In this document: positions 17,727 through 27,253 of the stretch, piece by piece | How positions within the stretch are numbered: position 1 is the first letter of the stretch | Layout of the letters: each line of letters begins with the position of its first letter | Source: Io17-Chloro-G2 sp963663135 | Lineage (GTDB): Bacteria > Chloroflexota > Dehalococcoidia > Lucifugimonadales > UBA3495 | Direction of reading: 5' to 3' | DNA length: 64,000 nucleotides | NCBI GenBank assembly: GCA_963663135.2 | Contig: CAXXRM010000005.1 | Location: forward strand, 1,612,001 to 1,676,000 | Translations under genes and position numbers: made by a program | Notes under the pieces: generated by a model | Databases searched by the model: none | Seen by the model: the letters and a program-made list of their open reading frames with translations, nothing else | What the model was told of the DNA's origin: nothing

Positions 17727-18878
17727 ATGAAAATTCACGAATACCAGGCTAAAGAGCTGTTTGCCCGGTACGGCATCCCGGTTCCCAGCGGGCAAGCGGC
17801 GGCAGACCCCGATCAAGCCGCCCACGCTGCCTCCCAACTTGGGGGTAGGGCCGTCATCAAAGCCCAGGTCCACGCCGGTGGCCGGGGCCGCGCCGGCGGG
17901 ATCCAAGTGGTCAACTCCCCGCAGGAAGCGCAGGCCTACGCAACCCAACTGTTTAGCCGCAACCTGGTTACCGCCCAAACCGGCCCCAACGGCGCGCCTG
18001 TCTACCAGGTCCTGGTAGAGGAACCGGCGGCAATTGCCCGGGAGATCTACCTAGCAATAACCATTGACCGAGTCCACCGCCGGCCCGTGATACTTGCCAG
18101 CGCCTCCGGGGGCGTGGACATTGAGGAAACGGCCGCTTCCAATCCCGAGGCCATAGCAACAGAGGTAATTGACCCGGTCTTGGGGTTGATGCCGTTCCAG
18201 ATTCGAAGGCTGATCGCAACCCTGGAGTTGGACTCCGCGTTAGCCCGTTCGGCTGCCCAGGTCATGACCTCCATGTACCGCCTTTTCGTGGAAGCCGACT
18301 GCTCTTTGGTGGAGATCAATCCCCTGGTCGTCACTTCCGAAGGCAACCTGCTGGCCTTGGATGCCAAGGTCAACCTTGAAGACGACGCTCTGTTCCGGCA
18401 CTCGGACTTGAAAGACCTGGCAGACCCCTCCCAGGAAAACGAACTTGAGAACCGGGCCTCGGACATGGACGTCGCCTACGTGAAACTGGACGGCAACGTC
18501 GGCTGTTTGGTCAACGGTGCCGGACTGGCTATGGCCACTATGGACATCATAGCCGCCCGGGGAACCACAGCCGCCAATTTTCTGGACGTGGGCGGCGGCG
18601 CCAGCGTGGAAAAGGTCGCTGATGCGGTGAAAATCATTCTGGACGACAATGACGTCGACCGGGTCTTGGTAAACATTTTCGGCGGCATATTGCGGTGCGA
18701 CATTGCCGCTGAGGGGATTGTCAAAGCCTACAAGGAACAGGGCTCACGCCTGCCAATGGTGGTCCGGATGCTGGGCACAAACGTGGACCAGGGCAAATCC
18801 ACCTTGCGGGATTCGGGCTTGCCGGTGACCTTGGTTGACACTCTGACCGAGGCCGCCGACGCCGTTGCGCAAATCTGA
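17727..18878 (+). CDS. sucC: Succinate-CoA ligase (ADP-forming), beta subunit
   Basis: With SucD, converts succinyl-CoA to succinate with substrate-level phosphorylation in the TCA cycle. The 383-residue protein begins MKIHEYQAKELFARYGIPVP, a typical SucC start. The ATP-grasp domain carries KAQVHAGGRGRAGGI and VEINPLVVT (Mg binding). The CoA-ligase domain has LDGNVGCLVNGAGLAMATMD, NFLDVGGGAS and VNIFGGILRCD. A TTG directly precedes the ATG but is less likely. sucD follows after 68 bases. Confidence 0.96.
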   Translation: MKIHEYQAKELFARYGIPVPSGQAAADPDQAAHAASQLGGRAVIKAQVHAGGRGRAGGIQVVNSPQEAQAYATQLFSRNLVTAQTGPNGAPVYQVLVEEPAAIAREIYLAITIDRVHRRPVILASASGGVDIEETAASNPEAIATEVIDPVLGLMPFQIRRLIATLELDSALARSAAQVMTSMYRLFVEADCSLVEINPLVVTSEGNLLALDAKVNLEDDALFRHSDLKDLADPSQENELENRASDMDVAYVKLDGNVGCLVNGAGLAMATMDIIAARGTTAANFLDVGGGASVEKVADAVKIILDDNDVDRVLVNIFGGILRCDIAAEGIVKAYKEQGSRLPMVVRMLGTNVDQGKSTLRDSGLPVTLVDTLTEAADAVAQI

Positions 18879-18946
18879 CAATAGCCGTAGTCCGTTGATC
18901 CGGCGGGCGCACCCCAATTCCAGAGAACTGCGGAGACGACGCCGGC

Positions 18947-19831
18947 ATGGGCATTCTGGTAGATGAACAGACCCGGGTGGTGGTGCAGGGCATCACCGGC
19001 CGGGAAGGTCGATTCCACACCCAGGCCTGCATGGCCTATGGCGCCAACGTGGTCGCAGGCGTCACGCCGGGCCGGGGAGGCCAGAAGGTCGAAGAGACCG
19101 TCCCTGTTTTCGACAGTGTGGAACAAGCCGTAGCAGAAACCGGCGCCAACGTTTCCTTGATTTTCGTGCCTGCGCCGTCCGCGATGGACGCGGTGGTGGA
19201 AGCGGCCGAGGCCGGTATCCCATTGGTGGTCTGTATTTCCGAGGGTGTCCCCGTGTTGGACACCATCAGGGTGGCCGAATACCTGAAAACCAGCTCAACG
19301 CGCCTGATCGGCCCCAACTGCCCCGGACTGATTAACCCCGGAGCCTCCTGCAAGGTTGGCATCATGCCCGGCAATATTCATTTGCCCGGGCGAACCGGAG
19401 TGTTCTCCCGCAGCGGCACGTTGACCTATGAAGCCGTGTCCCAACTAACCAATCTCGGCCTCGGCCAATCCGGTTGCGTGGGAATCGGGGGCGACCCGGT
19501 AATAGGCACCAACTTTGTAGACGTGCTCCGCTTGTTCGACGACGATCCTGACACGGACCAGGTCGTGCTCATCGGCGAAATCGGAGGCTCCATGGAGCAA
19601 GAGGCCGCCGAATACATCAAGGCCGAATTCACGAAGCCCGTGTGCGCCCTTGTCGTTGGGGCCACCGCTCCGACCGGCAAGCGCATGGGCCACGCCGGGG
19701 CCATGATAACCGGCGAAAGCGCCACCGTTGAGGCTAAAGTCAAAGCACTGCGGGACGCGGGAGCCGTTATAATCCCCACTCCCGCTGACATTGGCGTCAC
19801 CGCTCAATCGCTCATGGCGGCCACCCTCTGA
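18947..19831 (+). CDS. sucD: Succinate-CoA ligase, alpha subunit
   Basis: CoA-binding and phosphohistidine subunit of succinyl-CoA synthetase. At 294 residues it has the standard size. Seen are VVVQGITGREGRFHT at the N-terminal Rossmann fold, GPNCPGLINPG, RSGTLTYEA, and the active-site region with GHAGAMITGES (His near 246). It partners the upstream sucC. Confidence 0.96.
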   Translation: MGILVDEQTRVVVQGITGREGRFHTQACMAYGANVVAGVTPGRGGQKVEETVPVFDSVEQAVAETGANVSLIFVPAPSAMDAVVEAAEAGIPLVVCISEGVPVLDTIRVAEYLKTSSTRLIGPNCPGLINPGASCKVGIMPGNIHLPGRTGVFSRSGTLTYEAVSQLTNLGLGQSGCVGIGGDPVIGTNFVDVLRLFDDDPDTDQVVLIGEIGGSMEQEAAEYIKAEFTKPVCALVVGATAPTGKRMGHAGAMITGESATVEAKVKALRDAGAVIIPTPADIGVTAQSLMAATL

Positions 19832-19989
19832 CGGACTCAGCCACATCCCAACGGATCGCATTCTCGGACAACTCCTGGGGGAAGTTAAGATGCCATACGT
19901 CGGGATCAGAAAGTCTCCGCCGGGCTATTAGCTGATATACTTGAAACCGCATCGGGGAAGGCCACGGCCTCAATAACACTCAGGTCCAA

Positions 19990-21462
19990 ATGGAATACGA
20001 AACAGTAATCGGCCTGGAAGTACACGTACAACTCCAGACCCAAAGTAAAATGTTCTGTTCCTGCCGCGCCGACTACCAGACCGCGCCGGCCAACCAAAGG
20101 GTCTGCCCGGTGTGCCTCGGGCTTCCGGGCTCCTTGCCGGTGGTCAACCGTAAGGCGGTCGAATACACCATTATGACCGGCCTCGCCCTGGGTTGCCGCA
20201 TTCCGGAATACACGAAGTTCGACCGGAAGAACTACCCCTATCCGGACTTGATGAAAGGCTACCAGATTTCCCAGTACGACTTTCCGTTGGCCCTGGATGG
20301 CCGCCTGGAATTCGAGACCGGCGGCCGCGCCTACATCGTCGGCATCGAGCGAGTGCACCTGGAAGAGGACGTGGCCAAGTTGCATCACCACCCATCGGCG
20401 GACGGCCAGGGCTACAGCCTGGTGGACGTAAACCGCTCCGGCGTCCCGCTGATGGAAGTGGTCAGCAAGCCGGACATGCGCTCGCCGGAAGAAGCCAAGG
20501 AGTACCTGACCACGTTACACTCCATCCTCCAGTACCTGGATGTGTCAACCGCCAACCTGCAGGACGGAAGCTTCCGCTGTGACGCCAACATAAGCCTGCG
20601 CCCCAAGGGCCGCGAACGGCTGGGGTCCAAGGCCGAAGTCAAGAACATGAACAGCTTCCGCTCGGTCTTTTTGGCGCTGAAATACGAGGAAGAACGCCAG
20701 CGCAAAATCCTGGACCGGGGGGAAAGGGTGGCCCAGGAGACCCGGGGCTGGGTAGAAGAACGCAACGCAACGGTTTCGCAGAGGAGCAAAGAGCAAGCCC
20801 ACGATTACCGGTACTTCCCAGAACCCGATCTGCCTCCACTGACCATCAACCGGGAGTGGGTAGAGGAAATCCAGGGAAGGCTGCCCGAGCTTGCCACCCA
20901 ACGGTGTGCCCGTTTTGTGGAGCGATACCGCATACCAGAATATGACGCCGGTCTACTGACCAACTCCAAGGCCATGGCCGACTTTTACGAAGCTGCGGTA
21001 GCGGCCGGTCTCAGGCGGAACGGCGACGATGAAGGCCTGGCCAAGAGCGTCAGCAACTGGGTGGTGGGAGACCTGAGCCGGTTGTTGAACCTGGAAAACA
21101 CCGGTATTTCGGAATCCAAGGTCACTCCGGTCCAATTGGCGGAATTGATTAACCTGGTGTACCGAGGCGAAATCAACACCAACACCGCAAAAGACGTGCT
21201 GGAGCAGGTATTCCAGGATGGCAAATCGCCGGCCCAGGTAGTCGCAGAGAAAGGATACTCCCAAATCAGCGATTCCTCAGTGGTGGAAGCTGCGGTTGCG
21301 GCAGCCATCGAAGCCAACCCCAAGGCTCTTGAGGACTACCGCAACGGCAAGAGCGCCGCGGCCAAATTCCTGGTGGGCCAGGTGATGAAGGACACCAAAG
21401 GTCAAGCTAAGCCCGACCTGGTAAATCAGCTAGTTGAAGCGAGCCTCAAAGCGTCGAGTTAA
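19990..21462 (+). CDS. gatB: Aspartyl/glutamyl-tRNA(Asn/Gln) amidotransferase subunit B
   Basis: Subunit of the GatCAB complex that converts misacylated Glu-tRNA(Gln) and Asp-tRNA(Asn) to the amide forms. The 490 residues start with YETVIGLEVHVQLQTQSKMFC, the family signature. The metal-binding Cys cluster (CSCRADY...CPVCLGLPG) is intact. LMEVVSKPDMRSPEEA and QDGSFRCDANISLR follow, with the YqeY-like helical tail at the C terminus. gatA and gatC are not nearby. secG follows after 10 bases. Confidence 0.96.
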   Translation: MEYETVIGLEVHVQLQTQSKMFCSCRADYQTAPANQRVCPVCLGLPGSLPVVNRKAVEYTIMTGLALGCRIPEYTKFDRKNYPYPDLMKGYQISQYDFPLALDGRLEFETGGRAYIVGIERVHLEEDVAKLHHHPSADGQGYSLVDVNRSGVPLMEVVSKPDMRSPEEAKEYLTTLHSILQYLDVSTANLQDGSFRCDANISLRPKGRERLGSKAEVKNMNSFRSVFLALKYEEERQRKILDRGERVAQETRGWVEERNATVSQRSKEQAHDYRYFPEPDLPPLTINREWVEEIQGRLPELATQRCARFVERYRIPEYDAGLLTNSKAMADFYEAAVAAGLRRNGDDEGLAKSVSNWVVGDLSRLLNLENTGISESKVTPVQLAELINLVYRGEINTNTAKDVLEQVFQDGKSPAQVVAEKGYSQISDSSVVEAAVAAAIEANPKALEDYRNGKSAAAKFLVGQVMKDTKGQAKPDLVNQLVEASLKASS

Positions 21463-21472
21463 GGCGGACTAA

Positions 21473-21691
21473 ATGTTGCCCAATCTTCTGAACATCGTCC
21501 AGATCCTGGTATCCCTGTTCATCGTTATTGTGATTTTGAGCCAGGTCAAAGAGGGTGGCGGCGGCCTGTTTGGCGGCGGTCAGTCAACGGTTAGGACCCG
21601 CCGTGGCCTGGAAAAAACGTTTTTCCAGTTTACGATTCTCCTGGGCGGGCTGTTCCTGCTCATATCCATCTTCAGCGTCCGGCTGGCATAG
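21473..21691 (+). CDS. secG: Protein translocase subunit SecG
   Basis: Small SecYEG translocon subunit with two membrane helices. The 72-residue product has helix 1 (LNIVQILVSLFIVIVILSQV), the conserved cytoplasmic loop KEGGGGLFGGGQ, and helix 2 (FTILLGGLFLLISIFSV). It is tightly linked to gatB. Confidence 0.9.
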   Translation: MLPNLLNIVQILVSLFIVIVILSQVKEGGGGLFGGGQSTVRTRRGLEKTFFQFTILLGGLFLLISIFSVRLA

Positions 21692-21847
21692 AAACGTATC
21701 CTGGTAGCAGCCAACCCCCGGCCCATCACGTGCTCTTGCCCCATCGCGGATTCGATTGACTCCCGATCTCCTTGCCGTTGAGCCGATACCGGATTTTGTT
21801 TGCCTTCTTGGCCGCATGAGTTGGGATGAATCGAGAAGGTTCCCCCA

Positions 21848-22696
21848 TTGAACCCAGACCGTGACAACCCGGGGATCATACTAACCACCGACTTCGGGGT
21901 CGGCGACCCCTACGTGGGCGTCATGAAAGGCGTGATTTTCGGGTTGAACCCTCGTGTCACCGTCATCGACCTAACCCATGGCATATCGCCCCAAAACGTT
22001 CGTCAAGGGGCATTCATCCTCGGGGTCAACCACCGGTACTTCCCCGAAAACGCGATTCACGTGGCCGTGGTCGACCCTGGAGTAGGAACCGACCGCCTTT
22101 CCATACTGGTGCAGACACCCCGGGGCCGGTTCCTGGCGCCGGACAACGGAATCTTGAGCAACGTGGTGTGGAATGCCTCGGATGATGCCGCCACCCTAGA
22201 CGGCCCCACCCCGCTGCCTACCGGCTGCACCGCCTACCGGCTTACCGAGCCTCGATTTTGGCTGAGTCCGGTGAGCGCCACGTTCCACGGCCGCGATGTC
22301 TTTGCCCCGGCGGCCGCCCACCTGTCATTGGGTGTTTCAACACAAGAGATGGGGCGTCCCGTTTCCCACATATTCCGCCTGGCGGGGGCCCAACCTTCAG
22401 GACAATTGCCGGGAACGGTGCTTGGCGAGGTAATCTACCAGGACAGCTTCGGCAACCTGGTGACCAACATCGACGCCGCCAGGTTAACCCCATCCGCCAA
22501 CCCAACTGTGCAAATCAAAACGCGTCGAATCCACGGCCTGAGCCGGACCTTCCACGACGGTAGCGTCCAGCCCGAGGACGGTTTGATTGCCCTGTTCGGA
22601 AGCCACGGCTACCTGGAAATTGCCGTCAGGGACGCCAGCGCCGCCGGTCTGCTGCAAGCCGGCGCCGACGAGCCCGTGAAGGTCACCGGTTCCTGA
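21848..22696 (+). CDS. S-adenosyl-L-methionine hydrolase (DUF62 / SAM hydroxide adenosyltransferase)
   Basis: The family converts SAM and water to adenosine and methionine. The 282-residue protein carries the hallmarks: LTTDFGVGDPYVGVMKG, VIDLTHGISPQNV, VAVVDPGVGTDR and FLAPDNGILS in the N-terminal domain, and YQDSFGNLVTNI in the C-terminal beta-barrel. The start is TTG (or the ATT just before it), with GAGAAGG about 8 bases upstream; no ATG is in frame nearby. Ser/Thr and hydrophobic residues occupy the positions that bind halide in fluorinases, so halogenation is not expected. Confidence 0.9.
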   Translation: MNPDRDNPGIILTTDFGVGDPYVGVMKGVIFGLNPRVTVIDLTHGISPQNVRQGAFILGVNHRYFPENAIHVAVVDPGVGTDRLSILVQTPRGRFLAPDNGILSNVVWNASDDAATLDGPTPLPTGCTAYRLTEPRFWLSPVSATFHGRDVFAPAAAHLSLGVSTQEMGRPVSHIFRLAGAQPSGQLPGTVLGEVIYQDSFGNLVTNIDAARLTPSANPTVQIKTRRIHGLSRTFHDGSVQPEDGLIALFGSHGYLEIAVRDASAAGLLQAGADEPVKVTGS

Positions 22697-22854
22697 CAGC
22701 GACGTCCCACGGGCCGGCTAGCCATGCTCAGCCGACTCTATTGACATGGGTTAGGGCCATGCTACCATGACCCTAATCTCCCCTCCCTGGAATCTTACCC
22801 TGGAATCTTGGGGATTCCTGCAGGAACAAATTTTGGCATCTCAGCGGAGTCGTT

Positions 22855-23862
22855 ATGGACCTGGACCGGGACACACTGCTTAAGCTCTACACCACCATGT
22901 CGGTCATTCGCAACTTCGAAGAGCGGGGCATCCCCGAAACCGGCCAGCGCCGAATGTCGGCATCGGTGCACTCCTCGGCGGGCCAGGAGGCAGTACCCAC
23001 CGGCGTGTGTGCCCACCTGACCAACGAAGATTACATCGGCAGCACCCACCGGGGTCACGGGCATTGCATTGCCAAGGGCGTGGACCCCAAGCTCATGATG
23101 GCCGAGCTTTTTGGACGGTCCACCGGGCCCAACAAGGGCAAGGGCGGGTCGATGCACATCGCAGACATGAGCAAGGGAATGCTGGGCACCAACGGCGTCG
23201 TGGCGGCCAGCGTCCCCCTGGCGGTAGGAGCGGCGCTGACTTCCAAGCTGAAGAAACTCGGCCGGGTCGCGGTGGCTTTTTTTGGCGACGGCGCGGCTAA
23301 TCAAGGAGTGCTTCACGAGTCCATGAACCTGGCTTCGGTTTGGAAGCTGCCGGTGATTTTCTGCTGCGAGAACAACGGTTACGCCGAGTCCACGCCGGTG
23401 GAATACGGCCTGTCCATCACCAATGTCTCCGACCGGGCCGCGGGATACAACATGCCCGGGATCCACGTCGACGGCATGGATGTTTTCGCGGTCTACGATG
23501 CCGCAGGCCAGGCGGTGGCTCGCGCCCGCTCCGGCGATGGCCCTTCCCTGTTGGAGTGCCGGACCTACCGGTACTACGGCCACACTGTGTTCGATAACCC
23601 CAGGACTTACCGCACCGAAGAGGAAGAGTCCCACTGGCGAGCCCGCGACCCACTGAAACAATTCCGAGAGGCGGTCATCCCCCAGGGAGACATCACTGCC
23701 GAGGAGCTGGACCAGATTGACAAGGAGTCGGAAGACTTGATGGAAGAGGCCATCAAGTTTGCTGACGACAGCCCCATGCCCGAGCCTTTAGAAATCTACG
23801 ACGACGTTTATGTCAACTACCCAATGGAGTTGCTAAAACGCGGCGCCAACATGGAAGTTTGA
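22855..23862 (+). CDS. 2-oxoacid (pyruvate/acetoin-type) dehydrogenase E1 component, alpha subunit
   Basis: Thiamin-diphosphate-dependent decarboxylase subunit. At 335 residues it has the length of PdhA/AcoA. The ThDP motif runs from FFGDGAANQG to FCCENNGYAEST, with GDG and NN about 27 residues apart. STHRGHGHCIAKG is the phosphorylation-loop region. Its stop overlaps the open frame of the beta-subunit gene. No E2 or E3 gene follows, so the lipoyl partner must be elsewhere. The substrate, pyruvate versus acetoin, is unresolved. Confidence 0.9.
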   Translation: MDLDRDTLLKLYTTMSVIRNFEERGIPETGQRRMSASVHSSAGQEAVPTGVCAHLTNEDYIGSTHRGHGHCIAKGVDPKLMMAELFGRSTGPNKGKGGSMHIADMSKGMLGTNGVVAASVPLAVGAALTSKLKKLGRVAVAFFGDGAANQGVLHESMNLASVWKLPVIFCCENNGYAESTPVEYGLSITNVSDRAAGYNMPGIHVDGMDVFAVYDAAGQAVARARSGDGPSLLECRTYRYYGHTVFDNPRTYRTEEEESHWRARDPLKQFREAVIPQGDITAEELDQIDKESEDLMEEAIKFADDSPMPEPLEIYDDVYVNYPMELLKRGANMEV

Positions 23863-23969
23863 CCGGCTGGCGGACACGTCAAGATGGTCAACACATGCCG
23901 GGAACCCGCGGCCCAATGACCGCCGCCGCGGCGTCAACACAACAGTCAACAACAAACAGGGAGACGACG

Positions 23970-25004
23970 ATGACCACAGCCACCGGTGTCAGGGAAATCC
24001 AATACCGGGAAGCCATCAATGAGGCAATACGCCAGGAGATGGAGCGTGACGAGTCGGTCATTATCATGGGTGAGGAAATCGCCGGTGGGGCTGGCCGCGA
24101 ACACCTGGGGATTATTGACGCCTGGGGCGGCCCTTTCCGCACGACCGTGGGACTGATTCAGCAATTCGGCAACCAGAGGGTGCTGGACACTCCTCTTTCG
24201 GAAGCCGCCTTTGTGGGCGCCGCCATCGGCGCCTCTTCTACCGGCATGCGAGCCATCGCAGAGCTTATGTTCGTAGACTTCGTGGGCGTGTGCATGGACC
24301 AACTCCTGAACAACGCCGCGAAAATGCGCTACATGTTCGGCGGCCAGGTCACAGTGCCCTTCACCCTATTGACCCGTATCGGGGCCGGCTTCGGCAGCGC
24401 CGCCCAACACTCGGAGTCGTACTACTCCATTTTCAGCCACATCCCGGGTTTGAAAGGGGTTGCTCCTTCCGATCCTTACACCGCCAAAGGGCTGCTGATC
24501 ACCGCCATTCGGGACGACGACCCGGTGGTGTATTTCGAACACAAGGGGTTGTACGGAAATACCGGGCAGGTGCCTGAGGAGCCCTACGAAATACCCCTGG
24601 GCAAAGCCCGAACCGTTAGGGAAGGGGCTGACATCACGCTGGTGGGCATATCCCGAATGACCTGGGTCTGCACCGCGGCCGCCGAAGAACTTGCGAAAAG
24701 CGGTGTCGAAGCAGAGGTTGTCGACCTGTTGAGCATCTCCCCCATAGACTATGACCACATTATCGAATCGGTCAAAAAGACCCACCGCTTGGTGGTGGTG
24801 GACGAAGACACTCCCATTTGCAGTCTGGCATCGGAAATTTGCGCCAGGGTTGCCGAGGAAGCCTTTGACTACCTGGACGCGCCGCCGTCCCGGGTCACCG
24901 CCCCCCACACGCCGGTCCCCTACAGCCGTCCCCTGGAAAACGTCTACGTTCCCAACGAAGCAAGGGTAATCAAGACCGTCCAAACTTTGATGGCCAGAGG
25001 TTAG
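23970..25004 (+). CDS. 2-oxoacid (pyruvate/acetoin-type) dehydrogenase E1 component, beta subunit
   Basis: Pairs with the upstream alpha subunit to form the E1 heterotetramer. The start at 23970 (MTTATGVREIQYREA) is chosen because GGGAGACGACG precedes it and the family begins near REIQYREAINEAI; the frame is open 37 codons further. Seen are the E1-beta elements IIMGEEIAGGAG, RVLDTPLSEAAFVGAAIGA, VGVCMDQLLNNAAKMRYM and VVVDEDTPICSLASEI. The 344 residues agree with the family. Confidence 0.92.
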   Translation: MTTATGVREIQYREAINEAIRQEMERDESVIIMGEEIAGGAGREHLGIIDAWGGPFRTTVGLIQQFGNQRVLDTPLSEAAFVGAAIGASSTGMRAIAELMFVDFVGVCMDQLLNNAAKMRYMFGGQVTVPFTLLTRIGAGFGSAAQHSESYYSIFSHIPGLKGVAPSDPYTAKGLLITAIRDDDPVVYFEHKGLYGNTGQVPEEPYEIPLGKARTVREGADITLVGISRMTWVCTAAAEELAKSGVEAEVVDLLSISPIDYDHIIESVKKTHRLVVVDEDTPICSLASEICARVAEEAFDYLDAPPSRVTAPHTPVPYSRPLENVYVPNEARVIKTVQTLMARG

Positions 25005-25237
25005 CTTCCCGAGACGAAAGCCTAAGCGGGAACGAGGGCAGGATTAGACCTATCCCCGTTCTTTTCATCTTGGAAACCTTCTTGAAGCCGGAAGGGCGCG
25101 GGTGGGCATTCCTTGAACAATGCCATGTCGTCAAACAAGCGTCAGACAGTAATTGTGTCGTGGCAAGGGCGATGCCAGACTGATTCCGTGCGACACGCTG
25201 GGCAATCCTCTGACATCCAAAGTTTATAGCTCGTCAG
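25005..25237. other. Intergenic region after the E1 genes
   Basis: No gene, tRNA or clear terminator recognised. Base composition begins to fall here relative to the housekeeping block. Confidence 0.4.
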
Positions 25238-25672
25238 GTGGCCAAGTACGGCATCATGGTTGCGCTTGGGATCATCCTACCGTGCCTTCTTATTCTGCTT
25301 GGCTTCGGCGGGGTTTTGTTCCCCTTCATCGGCCCCGACGCTTGGGAACCTGCACGAGAATTCAGCGATGCAATCGCACCTTCCCTTGCCCATGACCTGC
25401 TCTGGGTGGGTCTGATCGCGCTTTGGATTCTCGCAATCGAATCCACCGGAAATGGGCGCACTGCGTTGAACTCCCAGTGTCCAAGCGACCCAACAACCCT
25501 GTCTTGGGCGCGCCGCTTGACATTCTGGGCAATCCTATTGGCACGTCCAAATACCTCTGTTATCTACCCCCGGATACCCTTGTGGGGTTCGGCATTGAGG
25601 CCCGCCACTGCATCCCTCACCGCCGTGTCCACGCCGGCTGATTTAGCCGGTGCTGATCCCCTTCTCATTTAG
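25238..25672 (+). CDS. Possible small membrane protein, C-terminal part doubtful
   Basis: A GTG-started frame of 144 residues. The first ~70 residues look real: helix 1 IMVALGIILPCLLILLGFGG, a loop with GPDAWEPAREFSDAIAPS, and helix 2 LLWVGLIALWILAIE. After TGNGRTALNSQ the sequence loses membrane-protein character and other frames look equally plausible, so the gene may be shortened or damaged. No homologue recognised. Confidence 0.35.
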   Translation: MAKYGIMVALGIILPCLLILLGFGGVLFPFIGPDAWEPAREFSDAIAPSLAHDLLWVGLIALWILAIESTGNGRTALNSQCPSDPTTLSWARRLTFWAILLARPNTSVIYPRIPLWGSALRPATASLTAVSTPADLAGADPLLI

Positions 25673-25766
25673 GTCTCTCCTACTCAACGCCAAGATTCCA
25701 TCAAGTAACCCTTCTGGTTGACCAGGGGGTTGATAGTCTGCGTATGTAGATCAGGGGAGGAACGAG

Positions 25767-27116
25767 ATGAACTCGTGCATCGTGTGTGGAGTTGATATAA
25801 GTCACCGGCGTTCCAAGGCCCGGTATTGCTCGGAAGAGTGCAAGAAGTCCAAGCCCACCAACATGGAATGGGGTTGCGCCGTGTGCGGAGGTGACCTGAG
25901 CCACCGGCCGCGGGCCAAGTATTGCGGTGATGAATGCGCCAAAAGCGCCCAACAGCAGCAGAAACGGCAATGGCGAGCCGACCCTCTAAACCACGAAAGG
26001 GAGCGCCTCAGTCGCAACGAATCACAAAACGCCAAGTACCGCGATGACCCGGTGTACCGAGAGGAAAGAAAAGCTGCCTCGAAGGACTACCGAATACGTA
26101 ACCCGGAAATTGCTAGAGCCAAGGACAAAGCAAGGTGGAACCTCAAGTCCCAAGACCCGAATTGGGTGAAGCAAAACCGGGCGAGAAAGCGCACTTCTCA
26201 TTACCGAGCACGGCGCAATACTACCAACCGAGCACGAATGGCCACCGACCCGTCCTTCCGCAGCCGAGAGCTCGCCCGATTGGTCCTGAGAATGGCTGTA
26301 TACCCTGAGTACAAGGTAATGAGCCAGAAAAAACACAAGGAAAAGTACAACTCCAGCCCTGAGTACCGTGAGATACAGAAAGATTATCATCGGAAATGGA
26401 AGTTTGGATTGACCCCAGGCGAATACGCTAAGAAGTTTTCAGAGCAGCGGGGCCTGTGCGCGATTTGCAAGGGAACAAACCAAGATGGAAGAACCCTGAT
26501 GGTGGACCACAGCCATCAATCCCAACAGGTCCGGGACCTCCTGTGTGTTAACTGCAATCTCGGCATTGGAAAAGTTGGTGAGAACTCCCAACGGATGCTG
26601 GCCGCTGTCGATTATCTGAACCGGGCGGCGTGGGAGGTGAAGGACGTTCCACGTATGCAATACGACCAAATGCTTGCCGGTTTCCAGAGTCCTCGCCGGC
26701 GGCTGACAATCCAGGACCAAAAGTCCCGGCGCAGCAGAAGCGCAGGCCTAAAGAAGAACTATGGCATTGACATTGACCAATACGAGTGGCTGTTGGCCAA
26801 GGGAGAGCGTGTCTGTTGGATATGCCGTAAACGCGAAACGGCAAAATTGGGAAGGAACGGCAAGGGAAAAGGCCGTCGTGTGTCCGCCTTGAACGTTGAC
26901 CACATCCACGACGCCACGAAAAGGATTCGTGGTCTCCTCTGCTATAACTGCAACACCGGGATCGGGTATTTCCAGCATGACATCGAAATCCTGAAAACGG
27001 CCGCGGCCTATTTGGTTCAATGGAACGGTGGTAGTGTCCAACCGAATCTGTTGGATAAATTGGCCCACGGCCGCCCGAGTCTGGCGGTGCATGGAGGAAT
27101 CGAAGCCAGGTTTTGA
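25767..27116 (+). CDS. HNH nuclease with two recombination-endonuclease-VII domains and N-terminal zinc knuckles
   Basis: The N terminus has two paralogous zinc motifs, CIVCGVDISHRRSKARYCSEEC and CAVCGGDLSHRP-RAKYCGDEC. A long Lys/Arg-rich region (~60-215) follows. Then come two endonuclease VII-type HNH domains. The first has CAICKG (Cys231), VDHSHQSQQVRDLLCVNCN and GIGKVGENSQRMLAAVDYL; the second has CWICRK (Cys350), NVDHIHDATKRIRGLLCYNCN and GIGYFQHDIEILKTAAAYL. In phages this fold resolves branched DNA. The RBS GGGGAGGAACGAG precedes the ATG. The gene is more AT-rich than its neighbours, which suggests transfer. The two-domain arrangement is unusual and the host role is unknown. Confidence 0.85.
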   Translation: MNSCIVCGVDISHRRSKARYCSEECKKSKPTNMEWGCAVCGGDLSHRPRAKYCGDECAKSAQQQQKRQWRADPLNHERERLSRNESQNAKYRDDPVYREERKAASKDYRIRNPEIARAKDKARWNLKSQDPNWVKQNRARKRTSHYRARRNTTNRARMATDPSFRSRELARLVLRMAVYPEYKVMSQKKHKEKYNSSPEYREIQKDYHRKWKFGLTPGEYAKKFSEQRGLCAICKGTNQDGRTLMVDHSHQSQQVRDLLCVNCNLGIGKVGENSQRMLAAVDYLNRAAWEVKDVPRMQYDQMLAGFQSPRRRLTIQDQKSRRSRSAGLKKNYGIDIDQYEWLLAKGERVCWICRKRETAKLGRNGKGKGRRVSALNVDHIHDATKRIRGLLCYNCNTGIGYFQHDIEILKTAAAYLVQWNGGSVQPNLLDKLAHGRPSLAVHGGIEARF

Positions 27117-27253
27117 AACCAGAAACGATTCAAGCACGTCTCTGACGAGCTGTTTTAGCGTCCAAGGTAGAAGTGTGAAGAACCGCTCCTTGCCCTGACA
27201 ATCTTTACCCCCGCGCCACGTGGTAATGAGGAACTGCGTATAATGACCCTGTA

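Noticed and set aside
21848..22696. Fluorinase or chlorinase
   Set aside because: Its sequence fits the widespread SAM hydrolase group; no halide-binding insertion loop was seen.
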